This document shows, one piece after another, positions 8,100 to 17,004 of a stretch of DNA of 64,000 nucleotides (positions are counted from its first letter, which is position 1; the number at the start of each line of letters is the position of its first letter). Origin of the DNA: Phenylobacterium sp. (GTDB lineage: Bacteria; Pseudomonadota; Alphaproteobacteria; Caulobacterales; Caulobacteraceae). The notes beneath the pieces were generated by a model. The model saw only the letters and a program-made list of their open reading frames with translations, made no database searches and was not told where the DNA came from. The stretch covers positions 248,001-312,000 of the forward strand of contig JADCAS010000004.1 in NCBI GenBank assembly GCA_020401865.1, written 5' to 3'. The position numbers were made by a program, and so were the translations under genes.

Positions 8100-9311
8100 A
8101 TGTCCTTGGTCCAACTGCCCGTCACTGTCCTGTCCGGCTTCCTCGGCGCCGGAAAGACCACCCTGCTGAACCATGTTCTGCGAAACCGCGAAGGCTTGCG
8201 CGTCGCTGTCATCGTGAACGACATGAGCGAGGTCAATATCGACGGAGCGCTGGTCCGGCAGGGCGGCGCAGACCTGTCGCGGACCGAAGAGCGCCTCGTG
8301 GAAATGTCCAACGGGTGCATCTGCTGCACCCTGCGAGAGGACCTGCTCGCAGAGGTTCGGCGCCTCGCCGCCGAGGGGCGTTTCGACTACCTCCTCATTG
8401 AAAGCACCGGCATCTCGGAACCCATGCCCGTGGCGGCCACCTTTGACTTCATCGCCGAGGACGGCGAAAGCCTCCGGGACGTCTCGCGGCTGGACACGAT
8501 GGTCACGGTGGTGGACGCCTTCAACTTCCACCGGGACTATGGCTCCAGCGACTTCCTTGCCGATCGCGGCGAGAGCCTCGGCGAAGAGGACGCCCGAACC
8601 GTCGTCGATTTGCTCGTCGACCAGATCGAGTTCGCCGATGTCCTGGTCCTGAACAAGACCGACCTTGTCTCACCGGCGGAGTTGGCGGTGGTCGAGGCGC
8701 TCTGCCGCCAGCTGAACCCGCTGGCCCGGATTGTACATGCGGAGCGTGGCGCTACGCCCCTCGGCGAGATCCTCGACACCGGCCTCTTCGACATGGCGCG
8801 CGCCCAGAGCGCTGCCGGCTGGCGGCAGGCGCTGGAGTTCGGCAAGACGCCCGAGACCGAGGAATACGGGGTCTCCAGCTTTGTCTACCGCGCGCGACGC
8901 CCCTTTCACCCGATGCGCCTGAAGGCGATCCTGGACGCCGAGTGGCGGGGGGTGTGGCGATCCAAGGGGTTCTTCTGGCTGGCGACCCGAATGCGCTTTG
9001 TGGGCTCCTGGAGCCAGGCGGGCGCGGCTGCAACCCATGAGTGGGGCGGTTACTGGTGGGCGTCCATCCCGCCTGAGAAGCGCCCGCAAGATCCGGAGAG
9101 CCGCCTTTTCCTCTCGAACGTCTGGCGCAGTCCTCACGGCGACCGTCGGCAGGAAATCGTCCTGATCGGCAAGGACATGGACCGGGCCGCGCTCACAGCC
9201 ATGTTCGACTCCGCCCTCCTGACCCCCTCCGAGATGCAGAAGGGCCCAAAGGCCTGGTCCCGCTTGCCAGACCCCTTCCCCGCCTGGGGACCTGCCGACA
9301 CGGTGCAATGA
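8100..9311 (+). CDS. COG0523 (CobW/ZigA-type) GTPase, putative zinc metallochaperone
   Basis: G3E-family P-loop GTPase; zinc-regulated members insert zinc into client enzymes when zinc is scarce. The 403-aa protein has the P-loop GFLGAGKTT (residues 13-21), the metal-binding CxCC motif at Cys73-Cys75-Cys76 (NGCICC), [12 protein letters not shown] and a C-terminal CobW_C domain ([13 protein letters not shown] onward). GGAGG abuts the ATG at 8100 with no spacing, whereas TTG at 8106 would be 6 bases away, so translation may really start at TTG, two codons in. A Zur box lies just upstream. The stop overlaps the next start as ATGA. Confidence 0.92.
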   Translation: MSLVQLPVTVLSGFLGAGKTTLLNHVLRNREGLRVAVIVNDMSEVNIDGALVRQGGADLSRTEERLVEMSNGCICCTLREDLLAEVRRLAAEGRFDYLLIESTGISEPMPVAATFDFIAEDGESLRDVSRLDTMVTVVDAFNFHRDYGSSDFLADRGESLGEEDARTVVDLLVDQIEFADVLVLNKTDLVSPAELAVVEALCRQLNPLARIVHAERGATPLGEILDTGLFDMARAQSAAGWRQALEFGKTPETEEYGVSSFVYRARRPFHPMRLKAILDAEWRGVWRSKGFFWLATRMRFVGSWSQAGAAATHEWGGYWWASIPPEKRPQDPESRLFLSNVWRSPHGDRRQEIVLIGKDMDRAALTAMFDSALLTPSEMQKGPKAWSRLPDPFPAWGPADTVQ

Positions 9312-9724
9312 TGCGGCTCTCGAGGGCGCCCATTTTTCTTGGCTTCGAGGGGCCCGTAAGCCTTCCGCCTGACAAGCCCACTACCGGGGAGTCGGGTCTG
9401 TCGTCCGCCGTCCTCAGGGCGCTCCGCTGCGCCAGGGTCCCCATGACGCTGCCGCAGATCGAAGCCCGGATCAGGGAGGATGTCCGCGTTGGGCCGCAGC
9501 CAGCCGCCCTTCGACGGGCGATCAGGTCTCTCAGGGCTTCAGGCCAGGTCGCCCGGATCAGCCCGCTTCGCGCCTACGTCGCTGTCACCTCCGGAGCCAG
9601 GAGGTCCGGCTCGTTCCTCTGCAGCGAGGCCCATGAAGCCGAACCGACAGGACCAGGGCCCTCCTGCAGGAAGGGGCGCAGAGCGGCCGGTCAACTACCG
9701 CCAGTGGACGTTTTGGAAACTTAA
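9308..9724 (+). CDS. Short Fur/Zur-like winged-helix protein without a C-terminal metal domain
   Basis: A 138-aa protein translationally coupled to the COG0523 GTPase (ATGA overlap; a second ATG follows at 9311). About residues 30-95 resemble the DNA-binding half of Zur/Fur: [13 protein letters not shown], then [17 protein letters not shown] and RAYVAV, matching the family's PTVYRAL...GLVHRI...NAFVAC pattern. [11 protein letters not shown] recalls the FLIC..CG..E segment that follows in Zur. The normal His/Cys-rich dimerisation and zinc-binding region is absent, and neighbouring frames do not restore it. It may be an atypical or decaying regulator. The resemblance is by eye and needs profile confirmation; expression is likely from the GTPase transcript. 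Confidence 0.55.
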   Translation: MMRLSRAPIFLGFEGPVSLPPDKPTTGESGLSSAVLRALRCARVPMTLPQIEARIREDVRVGPQPAALRRAIRSLRASGQVARISPLRAYVAVTSGARRSGSFLCSEAHEAEPTGPGPSCRKGRRAAGQLPPVDVLET

Positions 9725-9743
9725 GTGTTATTGTATATCACTT
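9723..9743. promoter_or_regulatory. Second Zur-like dyad upstream of the small-protein/alcohol dehydrogenase pair
   Basis: AAGTGTTATTGTATATCACT (continuing with T) is a near-perfect 21-base dyad: AAGTG/CACTT outer arms and TAT/ATA inner arms. The central 17 bases agree with about 12 of 16 defined positions of ATGTTATAnTATAACAT. It begins inside the stop codon of the preceding winged-helix gene and lies about 50 bases before the next start, an appropriate operator position. Confidence 0.5.
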
Positions 9744-9793
9744 CTTCCTCGGGCGGCCGCCAGTCCAGCGTCGTCGAATTCGGGAGGTCTTCA

Positions 9794-10009
9794 ATGTCAA
9801 TCCGGCAAAGACTCAACGACCACGAGAGGCTGGAACTCCTGCGCAGTGTGCATCAGGAGGACGTAGAGCGCGCCCGGCGCCTGCTGGACCCCGGCGTCGC
9901 GGCGGCCCAGGCTGAGTGGGTTCCCCAAGCGGCTCTCGTGGATGCGGTCCACCAAATCCTCATGGAGCTCGGGCAGTCGCCTTCGGCCCCACAGACCTTT
10001 GACGCCTAA
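9794..10009 (+). CDS. Small hypothetical protein (71 aa) upstream of iron-type alcohol dehydrogenase
   Basis: I do not recognise the family. The protein is soluble, predicted mostly helical and acidic, with no cysteine and no signal peptide (begins SIRQRLNDHERLELLRSV). The ATG at 9794 follows GGGAGG by 6 bases, which sets the start; a longer in-frame version starting inside the preceding dyad lacks such a site. It lies 22 bases ahead of the dehydrogenase and is probably co-transcribed with it from a promoter at the Zur-like dyad. Confidence 0.65.
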   Translation: MSIRQRLNDHERLELLRSVHQEDVERARRLLDPGVAAAQAEWVPQAALVDAVHQILMELGQSPSAPQTFDA

Positions 10010-10031
10010 CGCTCCGGAAAGGGAATCCCAG

Positions 10032-11174
10032 ATGCTCTCAGGACAGTCCTTTATGATCCGCCCGCTGCCGACCCTGGTCTTCGGCAACGATACGAGCCTC
10101 CAGCTTGCGGGTCACGTGAAGTCCCTGGGGCTGACGGCCGTCCTGTTCGTGACCGACCAGTCCCTTCGCAGGACCGGACTGGCGGAACCCGTCATCGACG
10201 CCCTGCGGAAGGCGGGCATCGGGGTGGAGGTCTACGACGGGGTCGAGCCGAATCCCACGGACCGGAATGTGGAGGCCGGGGCGGAGAGGCTCCGAGAGCT
10301 GGGATCAGCGGGCGTGATCGCATTCGGAGGTGGTTCCTCGATGGACTGCGGCAAGGCCATCGCCCTCCTGGCGAGGAACGCAGAGACCGTCCCCGCCCTC
10401 CAGGCCGGGCCACCGGCCAATCCCGGAGCTCCGGTCATCGCAGTCCCCACCACCGCAGGCACCGGTTCGGAAACCAACAGCGCCTGCGTCATCACCAACA
10501 GTCAAATGGGCAGGAAAACCTATGTGATGCACCCCAGCATCACGCCCGCCTTCGCCGTTCTGGACCCCAAGCTGACCCTCGGGCTTCCAGCCTATCCGAC
10601 AGCGACCTGCGCCTTCGATGTCCTGACGCATGCGATCGAGGCCCTGGTGTCACTGCGATCCACCCCCTACTCGGACGCCGTCGCCCTTGAGGCCATCCGG
10701 AGCGTCCATGCGAACGCACGCATCGTTGTTCGAGACGGGTCGAACCTGGAAGCCCGGTCGCAGATGCTTCTTGCCTCAAGCATGGCGGCCATCGCGTTCA
10801 ATGTGGCGGGTCTCGGATCGGCTCATGGAACGGGGCACGCGCTCTCCGCGAGGCTCTCGGCCGCCCACGGGCAGACCCTAGCGACCATGCTCCCGCACGT
10901 CATGACCTACAATCTGCCCGTGGCGGAGGCGAAGTATGCAGCCGTCTCGGAGTGCCTCGATCCCGGGCGGCCGGCGTCCGGAAGCAATGCAGTCGACGCC
11001 GTGTTGAAGCTGCGCGAGGAGATCGGCCTCGCAAGATCGATCCGGCAGCTCGGCGGGGCGGACGACCTGCTCCGGACGCTTGTCGAGGACGCCGTGGCGG
11101 ATCCCGTGAACCGGTCAAACCCGCGACCGGTGGATGCCGAGGCTCTGGAGGCCCTCTACCGGGCGGCTTGGTGA
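10032..11174 (+). CDS. Iron-containing (group III) alcohol dehydrogenase / maleylacetate reductase-like
   Basis: A 380-aa NAD(P)-dependent dehydrogenase of the Fe-ADH fold. Features in order: N-terminal dinucleotide-binding domain with FGGGSSMDCGKA (about residue 98), PTTAGTGSE (about residue 140), and the metal site Asp/His in DVLTHAIEAL (about residue 200), His in SAHGTGHALS and His in AAHG. All four expected metal ligands are present. The natural substrate cannot be read from sequence; lactaldehyde, 1,3-propanediol, butanol and maleylacetate are used in the family. A purine-rich GGAAAGGGAA precedes the ATG at 10032. The position behind a Zur-like operator suggests it substitutes for a zinc-dependent dehydrogenase. 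Confidence 0.9.
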   Translation: MLSGQSFMIRPLPTLVFGNDTSLQLAGHVKSLGLTAVLFVTDQSLRRTGLAEPVIDALRKAGIGVEVYDGVEPNPTDRNVEAGAERLRELGSAGVIAFGGGSSMDCGKAIALLARNAETVPALQAGPPANPGAPVIAVPTTAGTGSETNSACVITNSQMGRKTYVMHPSITPAFAVLDPKLTLGLPAYPTATCAFDVLTHAIEALVSLRSTPYSDAVALEAIRSVHANARIVVRDGSNLEARSQMLLASSMAAIAFNVAGLGSAHGTGHALSARLSAAHGQTLATMLPHVMTYNLPVAEAKYAAVSECLDPGRPASGSNAVDAVLKLREEIGLARSIRQLGGADDLLRTLVEDAVADPVNRSNPRPVDAEALEALYRAAW

Positions 11175-11197
11175 CGGCGGGTCGCGCCGATCCCGCC

Positions 11198-12286
11198 TCA
11201 CCCGCCGGTCTGCCCCCGGTGCCTCAGGAAGGCGTCGGCCAGGACGCAGGCGGTCATGGCCTCCACAACAGGAACAGCGCGGATGCCCACGCAGGGGTCG
11301 TGACGGCCCTTGGTGCGCAGGTCGATCTCCTCGCCGTCCGCATTCACCGAGCGGCGCAGGGTCAGGATGGAGGAGGTCGGCTTGAAGGCGACCCGGGCCG
11401 TGACCGGCTGGCCGCTGGAAATCCCCCCAAGGATCCCTCCGGCGTGGTTCGACAAGAAGACAGGACCCTCCGGGCCCATGCGCATTTCGTCGGCATTCTC
11501 CTCGCCTGAGAGGGCCGCAGACGCAAAACCGTCTCCGATCTCCACACCCTTGGCGGCGTTGATCGACATCAGGGCGGCGGCCAGTTCGGCGTCCAGCTTG
11601 CCGTAGAGGGGCGCGCCCCAGCCGGCGGGAACCCCGGTCGCCTCGACCTCGATCACGGCGCCGGTGGAGGACCCGGCCTTGCGCACCTGCTCAAGGTGCG
11701 CCTCCCAAACAGGGACGATCCCGGCGTCGGGCGCCCAGAAGGGGTTCTGCGTCCGCTGGTCCCAGTCGAAGCGGGACCGGTCGATGGCGTAGGGTCCGAT
11801 CTGGACCACCGCCGCCCGGATCGCGACCCCGGGGATGACCTTGCGGGCGATGGCGCCGGCCGCCACCCGGGCCGCCGTCTCCCGCGCCGAGGAACGTCCG
11901 CCCCCGCGATAGTCCCGCACGCCATACTTGGCGTCGTAGGTGTAGTCGGCGTGGCCAGGCCGGTAGGCGCGGGCGATCTCGGAATAGTCCCGACTGCGCT
12001 GATCGACGTTCTCGATCATCAGCGAGATGGGGGTCCCGGTGGTGACGACGCCCGCCGTCCGCTCGTCCTCGAAGACACCGGACAGGATGCGGACAGCGTC
12101 GGGCTCCTGGCGCTGGGTCACGAACTTACCCTGGCCGGGCCGCCTCTGGTCGAGGAAGACTTGGATGTCCTGCTCCGTCAGGGGCAGTCCGGGCGGGCAG
12201 CCATCCACGACGCAGCCGAGGGCCTGGCCGTGGCTCTCGCCCCAGGTCGTGACACGGAACAGATGTCCGAAGGTGTTGTGCGACAT
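11198..12286 (-). CDS. aroC: Chorismate synthase AroC
   Basis: Last step of the shikimate pathway: conversion of EPSP to chorismate with reduced FMN. The 362-aa protein contains [18 protein letters not shown] near the N-terminus, [14 protein letters not shown] (about residue 110), the [19 protein letters not shown] signature, and a C-terminal [18 protein letters not shown] segment. The start MSHNTFG at 12286 is the conserved family N-terminus; in-frame starts further upstream run into the dienelactone hydrolase gene. It lies 10 bases downstream of that gene and converges with the alcohol dehydrogenase. Confidence 0.97.
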   Translation of the reverse strand: MSHNTFGHLFRVTTWGESHGQALGCVVDGCPPGLPLTEQDIQVFLDQRRPGQGKFVTQRQEPDAVRILSGVFEDERTAGVVTTGTPISLMIENVDQRSRDYSEIARAYRPGHADYTYDAKYGVRDYRGGGRSSARETAARVAAGAIARKVIPGVAIRAAVVQIGPYAIDRSRFDWDQRTQNPFWAPDAGIVPVWEAHLEQVRKAGSSTGAVIEVEATGVPAGWGAPLYGKLDAELAAALMSINAAKGVEIGDGFASAALSGEENADEMRMGPEGPVFLSNHAGGILGGISSGQPVTARVAFKPTSSILTLRRSVNADGEEIDLRTKGRHDPCVGIRAVPVVEAMTACVLADAFLRHRGQTGG

Positions 12287-12296
12287 GCGGCCCGGC

Positions 12297-12980
12297 CTAG
12301 CCGCCGTTGGCGCGGAACAGGGCCAGGGTCCGCTCCCGTGCCAGCTTTGCGCTGGGCTCATGGTAGTCGGCCCGGCGATCCGACTGGAAGCCGTGACCGG
12401 CGTCGTAGACATGCACCGCGACCTCCGGATGGAGTTCGGCCACCTTGCGGACGCCCTCCATGGGGATGCCGTGGTCGTGCTGGCCGAAGTGCAGGATGGT
12501 GGGGCAGTTCGGGGTCTGGTCGGCCATCGCGGGGATCAGGCCGCCATAGTAGCCGGAGGCCGCCGCCAGGTCCCTTGACCGGCAGGCCATGGCCCAGGTC
12601 ACCGACCCGCCATAGCAGTAACCGGTCATGAAGACCGGGCCCTTGTCCTTCAGAGCGTCAATGCAGGTCTGGGCGTCGGCGAGGGAGACCTGGAAGTCAT
12701 GCTGCACTCGCGCCACCTGCATGGCGCGCTGGATGTCCTCGGGGGAATAGCTGGCCTCGAAGCCGGGAACCTCGCGGTCATAGAGGGCAGGCGCCAGAAC
12801 CTCGTAGCCCTGGTCGGCGAACAGGTCGCACTGCTCCTTGATGTGTTCGGTGACCCCGAAGATTTCCTGGATCAGGACCAGCCCGCCCCGCCGCCGGGCC
12901 TTCGTCGGCTGGGCATGGTAGACGCCGATCTCGGCGCCGTCGCTCATCTTCATCCGGATCATCTGTCCGCGGGTAGCCAT
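12297..12980 (-). CDS. Dienelactone hydrolase family protein
   Basis: A 227-aa alpha/beta hydrolase. The nucleophile elbow GYCYGG carries Cys rather than Ser (about residue 121), the hallmark of dienelactone hydrolases, with Asp in GQHDHGIP and His in AGHGFQSD completing the triad. [12 protein letters not shown] is the family's N-terminal motif. The substrate is unclear, since no other chloroaromatic-degradation genes are near; many such genes have general carboxymethylenebutenolidase-like annotations. GAGGAG precedes the ATG by 8 bases. It may be co-transcribed with aroC. Confidence 0.9.
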   Translation of the reverse strand: MATRGQMIRMKMSDGAEIGVYHAQPTKARRRGGLVLIQEIFGVTEHIKEQCDLFADQGYEVLAPALYDREVPGFEASYSPEDIQRAMQVARVQHDFQVSLADAQTCIDALKDKGPVFMTGYCYGGSVTWAMACRSRDLAAASGYYGGLIPAMADQTPNCPTILHFGQHDHGIPMEGVRKVAELHPEVAVHVYDAGHGFQSDRRADYHEPSAKLARERTLALFRANGG

Positions 12981-13051
12981 GGCGATTACTCCTCAGCACG
13001 ACTCGGCTTCAAGCCATACCGTCGGGCGCGCCGCTGCGCTATAGGGCGCTC

Positions 13052-13714
13052 ATGACCCAGAAGCCCCCCATTCCCCCGTCGCCCACCGAGGACGAGTACC
13101 TGAAGGCCGTGGCGTCCGCAGACCTTCCGCCCCTGACGGCTGAGGATCCCGTCGCCCTGTTCTCGGAGTGGCTCGCCGAGGCCGTAAGGAGCGAGGTCAA
13201 CGACCCCAACGCCATGGCCCTGGCCACGGTGGATCCCGACGGCCTGCCGGACGTGCGCATGGTCCTCCTGAAGGACGCCGGACCCGATGGCTTCGTCTTC
13301 TATACCAACCTCGGCAGCGCCAAGGGCCGGCAGCTGGCGGCCAGCGGTAAGGCCGCCCTCCTCTTCCACTGGAAGTCCCTGCGGCGGCAGGTCCGCGTCC
13401 GGGGAACGGTCTCGGCGGTGAGCGTCGAAGAGGCCGACGCCTACTGGGCCACGCGGGCGCGCCCCGCCCAGCTGGGGGCCTGGGCCTCCCAGCAGTCCCA
13501 GCCCCTTCCCGACCGCCTGGCCTTCGAGAAGGCGATCGCCGCCTACGGCCTGAAGTTCGGCCTCGGCAAGGCGCCGCGGCCCCCGCACTGGTCGGGCTTC
13601 CGCATCACGCCCTCGCACATCGAGTTCTGGCGGGACCGGCCCTTCCGCCTGCACGAGCGGCTGGTCTTCGAGGCAGCGCCCGGCGGGTGGACCACGAGCC
13701 GGCTCTATCCGTGA
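13052..13714 (+). CDS. pdxH: Pyridoxamine 5'-phosphate oxidase PdxH
   Basis: FMN enzyme that oxidises pyridoxamine or pyridoxine 5'-phosphate to pyridoxal 5'-phosphate, the vitamin B6 cofactor. The 220-aa protein has [22 protein letters not shown] (split here as NAMALATVD and PDVRMVLLK), [10 protein letters not shown], the RQVRVRG strand, and the terminal WTTSRLYP expected for the family. It opens a three-gene plus-strand operon; the next gene starts at GTG overlapping this stop (GTGA). Confidence 0.96.
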   Translation: MTQKPPIPPSPTEDEYLKAVASADLPPLTAEDPVALFSEWLAEAVRSEVNDPNAMALATVDPDGLPDVRMVLLKDAGPDGFVFYTNLGSAKGRQLAASGKAALLFHWKSLRRQVRVRGTVSAVSVEEADAYWATRARPAQLGAWASQQSQPLPDRLAFEKAIAAYGLKFGLGKAPRPPHWSGFRITPSHIEFWRDRPFRLHERLVFEAAPGGWTTSRLYP

Positions 13715-15213
13715 CCCCGGAGGCCGGCGACGAGGCGGTGGTCGACGCCTTCTTCACCGCCCTGGGCGGAAGCCGGATCGAAACCGCCTGCAACCGCGTC
13801 TACCTGGCGGGGGACACCGCCTGGAAGGTCAAGCGGCCGGTGGACCTGGGCTATGTGGACTTCACCACCCTGGACCGGCGGCGCGACGCCGCAGAGAGGG
13901 AAGTCGCCTTCAATGCGCCGGCGGCGCCCGACATCTACCGCAGGGTCCACGCCGTCACCCGCAGCGCCTCCGGCGTCGAGCTGGACGGGCCAGGGCCCAT
14001 CGTCGACTACGCCGTGGAGATGCGGCGCTTCGACGAGGGCGCGGTCCTCTCTGCGCGCCCCGAAGCCGTGGACGGCGCCCTGGCCGAAGCCCTCGGCCGG
14101 GAGATCGCCCGGCGCCACGCCGCCGCACCCCTGCGGCCGCAAGGCGGCGGGGCGGCGGGCCTCGCCTACACCATCGAGTCCAACGCCCACCTTCTGACGG
14201 GACTGGCGGACCGCCTCGGCCCGGACGCTGTGGAGGCGGTGATCGCGACGACAGCGGAACGCTTTGCGGACGCTTCCGGGCTGCTGGAGGACCGGCGCCG
14301 GGCCGGCTTCACCCGCCGCTGTCACGCCGATCTGCACCTCGGGAACATCCTTCTGGAGGGTGGCCGTCCGGTCCTCTTTGACTGCATCGAGTTCAACGAC
14401 CAGCTGTCAGACATCGACATCCAGTACGACCTGGCCTTCCTGCTGATGGATCTCGACTTCCGGAACCGGCGCGACGCCGCCTGCCGGGTGCTGGACGCCT
14501 GGCTCGACGAGTCGGCGCGGCGCGAGGGGCCCGGACTGCGGGAGGGCCTCGCCGCCCTGCCCCTGATGCTCTCTGTCCGCGCGGTGGTGCGGGCGCATGT
14601 GGAGGCCAACTCCGGGCATGACGCGGTGGGGCGGGCCTACCTGGAGGCGGCGCTGAAACACCTGCGCCCGCCGTCGCCGCGCCTGTTCGCCGTGGGCGGC
14701 ATGTCGGGAACCGGCAAGACGACCCTGGCCCGCGCCATCGCCCCGCAGCTTGGCGCTTCACCTGGCGCGGTCGTCCTGCGTTCGGACGAGATCCGCAAGC
14801 GGCTCTGGGGCGCTGCCCCTACGGACCGCCTGCCCCCGGAGGCCTACACTCCCGACGTGTCCGCCCGGGTCCATGACGCCCTCTTCGCCGAGGCGGCAAG
14901 CCTCCTCGGCGCCGGGCGCAGCGTGATCCTGGACGCCACCTTCCTCGACCCCGGTCACAGGGCCAGGGCTTCGCAACTGGCCCGCTTGTCCGGCCGGTCC
15001 TTGTCCGCAGTCTGGCTGGAAGGCCCCACCGAGGTCCTCAAGGCCCGTCTTGCCGCCCGAACGGGAGACGCTTCGGACGCCACCCCGGAGACCCTCGAAC
15101 TGCAGGCCCGGTCGGCGTCCGGACAGATCGACTGGCCGCGCCTAGGCGCCGACCTTGACGCGACCTCTGCGGCGCTGGATGTGTTCAGCCGAACCGGAAC
15201 CTCGAACCCATGA
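13711..15213 (+). CDS. Fusion of aminoglycoside-phosphotransferase-like kinase and AAA P-loop kinase
   Basis: A 500-aa two-domain protein. Residues about 10-300 are a COG2187 kinase-fold domain with [11 protein letters not shown] (catalytic Asp and Asn, near residue 205) and FDCIEFND (metal Asp). Residues about 325-495 are a COG0645 domain with Walker [11 protein letters not shown] (329-338) and DATFLDP, resembling gluconate/zeta-type small-molecule kinases. This fusion is recurrent in proteobacteria, but its substrate is unknown to me. The GTG at 13711 overlaps the pdxH stop; a GTG at 13687 in frame is less likely. The stop overlaps the next gene's ATG. Confidence 0.88.
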   Translation: MTPEAGDEAVVDAFFTALGGSRIETACNRVYLAGDTAWKVKRPVDLGYVDFTTLDRRRDAAEREVAFNAPAAPDIYRRVHAVTRSASGVELDGPGPIVDYAVEMRRFDEGAVLSARPEAVDGALAEALGREIARRHAAAPLRPQGGGAAGLAYTIESNAHLLTGLADRLGPDAVEAVIATTAERFADASGLLEDRRRAGFTRRCHADLHLGNILLEGGRPVLFDCIEFNDQLSDIDIQYDLAFLLMDLDFRNRRDAACRVLDAWLDESARREGPGLREGLAALPLMLSVRAVVRAHVEANSGHDAVGRAYLEAALKHLRPPSPRLFAVGGMSGTGKTTLARAIAPQLGASPGAVVLRSDEIRKRLWGAAPTDRLPPEAYTPDVSARVHDALFAEAASLLGAGRSVILDATFLDPGHRARASQLARLSGRSLSAVWLEGPTEVLKARLAARTGDASDATPETLELQARSASGQIDWPRLGADLDATSAALDVFSRTGTSNP

Positions 15214-15728
15214 ACCGTCGACGCCTCCTCCTGACCGCCGCCGCCGCCGCGACGGCGGCCCCGCCCGCCCTTGCCGCAGGGTCAGCGCCCCGGCTCTCGA
15301 TCAAGACCTTCGCAGAGCTGAAGACCCCTCTGCCCCTGCCCTACGACGAGGCCGCCGACGCCGACGCCGTCGTGGACCGCGCCCGGACCCAGGCGCGCCG
15401 CCAGGGCAAGCGGTTGCTCATCGACCTGGGCGGCAACTGGTGCCCGGATTGCCGCATCCTGGCGGCGACCATGGCCCTTCCGGAACTTGACCGGTTCATG
15501 AAGGCGCACTTCGTGACCGTGATGGTCGATGTCGGCCGTTTCGACCGCAACCTGCAGATTCCTGCGCGCTACGGCGTCACGTCGCGGCTGCCCGGCGTGC
15601 CCGCTCTGATGGTGATCGATCCGAAGTCCGACCGCCTCCTCAACCCCGGTAACTTCTCGGCCCTGTCCAATGCCCGGGGCATGTCCCCTCAGGCCCTGGC
15701 GGACTGGATCGCCGGCTGGGCCGCCTAA
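15210..15728 (+). CDS. Exported thioredoxin-fold protein (WCPDC)
   Basis: A 172-aa protein with an Arg-rich N-terminus ([10 protein letters not shown]) and an Ala-rich hydrophobic stretch ending near residue 23, a signal peptide that could use Tat although the full twin-Arg motif is not seen. The thioredoxin active site is Cys78-Pro-Asp-Cys81 after Trp77, and the cis-Pro loop is GVPALMVID. The CPDC centre and NWC..CR context resemble thiol reductases such as DsbE/TlpA relatives or thioredoxin_7 proteins. ATGA overlap with the upstream kinase fusion implies coupled translation. The partner substrate is unknown. It converges with the next gene, the two stop codons sharing bases. Confidence 0.87.
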   Translation: MNRRRLLLTAAAAATAAPPALAAGSAPRLSIKTFAELKTPLPLPYDEAADADAVVDRARTQARRQGKRLLIDLGGNWCPDCRILAATMALPELDRFMKAHFVTVMVDVGRFDRNLQIPARYGVTSRLPGVPALMVIDPKSDRLLNPGNFSALSNARGMSPQALADWIAGWAA

Positions 15729-16837
15729 AGACCGAGCCGGCCGGCGACCTCCTCGCCGATGGCGAGCGAACTGGTCAGGCCCGGGCTCTCGATGCCGAAC
15801 AGGACCACCAGCCCCTCAAGTCCATGGGCCTCGGGCCCGTCGATCCGGAAGTCGGGCTGCGGCTGGCCCGGACCATGCAGCTTGGGACGAACCCCGGCGT
15901 AGTCAGGCTGGAGGGCGCCGTCGGGCAGGCCGGGCCAGAACTTGCGGATGCAATCGTAGAAGGCCCCGGCGCGGCCAGGATCGACCGCGTAGTCCGGTGC
16001 GGGAACGAACTCCAGGTCCGGCCCGAAGACCGCCTGACCACCGAGATCCCTGCGGTAGTGAGTTCCCAGGGCGCCGGGAATCGGGGGCGGATAGACCAGC
16101 CGGGAGAAGGGCGCCCGGCCGGAGAGGCGGAAGTAGACCCCCTTGCCGAAGAAGCCAGGCGGGATGGTCCCGGGCGGCAGACCCGCGATCCGGTTCGCGA
16201 CCGCCTGAGCGTCGAGGCCGGGCGCCGTGACCAGTCGCGCAGCGGTCAGGACGGCGGGATCATCCCCGCCGGTGGAGATCCGCCATCCGCCAGTCGCGAG
16301 GGGTTCGGCGCCCTCGAAGGGTGTCGAAAGGACCACGGCGCCGCCGCGGGCCTCGATCTCCCCCTGGAGCGCCAGCATGTAGCCGTGGCTGTCGAAGACT
16401 CCGCTCTGGGGAGACAGGAGGGCGGCGTCGCAGCGCAGGTCGGGTTCCATGGCCCGGGCCTGGGCGGCGGTAAGAACCTCCATGCCCTCGACGTCATTGG
16501 TCCGGGCCTGGTTGAGAATGGCGTCCAGCCGTTCCAGCTCCTCCGGGCCGTTGAAGACCACGAGCTTGCCACAGCGGTCGAAGGCGATGCCTCGTTCGGA
16601 CAGGAAGGCGTAGAGGGCGCGCCGGCCCTGGACGCAGAGCCTCGCCTTCAGGGAACCTGTCGGGTAGTACAGCCCGCCATGGACGACCTCGGAGTTCCGG
16701 GCGGAGACGCCCTCGCCGATCCGGGGACCGGCCTCAAGCACGACTGTCGCGAGACCACGGCGGGACAGGGCGAAGCCGCAGGCGAGCCCTACGGCGCCCG
16801 CCCCGACGACAACGGCGTCGAAGTCGAATTCAGACAT
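15725..16837 (-). CDS. FAD-dependent oxidoreductase, L-2-hydroxyglutarate oxidase-like
   Basis: A 370-aa DAO-fold flavoprotein. The N-terminal FAD site is VVVGAGAVGLACGFALSRRG (residues about 9-28), followed by ARNSEVVHGGLYYP, typical of LhgO/L2HGDH enzymes that oxidise L-2-hydroxyglutarate to 2-oxoglutarate and feed electrons to the respiratory chain. The C-terminal motif PDYAGVRPKL and GIESPGLTSS also fit this family. Physiologically it would remove the side product of malate or lactate dehydrogenase. Related dehydrogenases with other 2-hydroxyacid substrates cannot be ruled out. Monocistronic, convergent with the thioredoxin-like gene and divergent from the Lrp regulator. Confidence 0.88.
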   Translation of the reverse strand: MSEFDFDAVVVGAGAVGLACGFALSRRGLATVVLEAGPRIGEGVSARNSEVVHGGLYYPTGSLKARLCVQGRRALYAFLSERGIAFDRCGKLVVFNGPEELERLDAILNQARTNDVEGMEVLTAAQARAMEPDLRCDAALLSPQSGVFDSHGYMLALQGEIEARGGAVVLSTPFEGAEPLATGGWRISTGGDDPAVLTAARLVTAPGLDAQAVANRIAGLPPGTIPPGFFGKGVYFRLSGRAPFSRLVYPPPIPGALGTHYRRDLGGQAVFGPDLEFVPAPDYAVDPGRAGAFYDCIRKFWPGLPDGALQPDYAGVRPKLHGPGQPQPDFRIDGPEAHGLEGLVVLFGIESPGLTSSLAIGEEVAGRLGL

Positions 16838-16957
16838 GTCTGACGCCTAAACCAGTCCGGCTGGAAAGCAAGCGGTCGGCCGAGGCCTGGGGGATGTGGT
16901 CGGCTATTGCGCGCCACCGGCATTCTGGGGCAGAAGCCTGCGCGGAAAGGCGCAGAT

Positions 16958-16970
16958 CACACATTGTGTG
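16958..16970. promoter_or_regulatory. Palindrome CACACATTGTGTG upstream of the Lrp-family gene
   Basis: A 13-base dyad with 6-base arms around one central base, 34 bases before the regulator start. Lrp/AsnC proteins commonly bind such sites to control their own gene and a divergent neighbour, here the FAD oxidoreductase. Confidence 0.45.
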
Positions 16971-17004
16971 GCAGATCCATGCGCCAACGATGCAAGGAGC
17001 ATGC

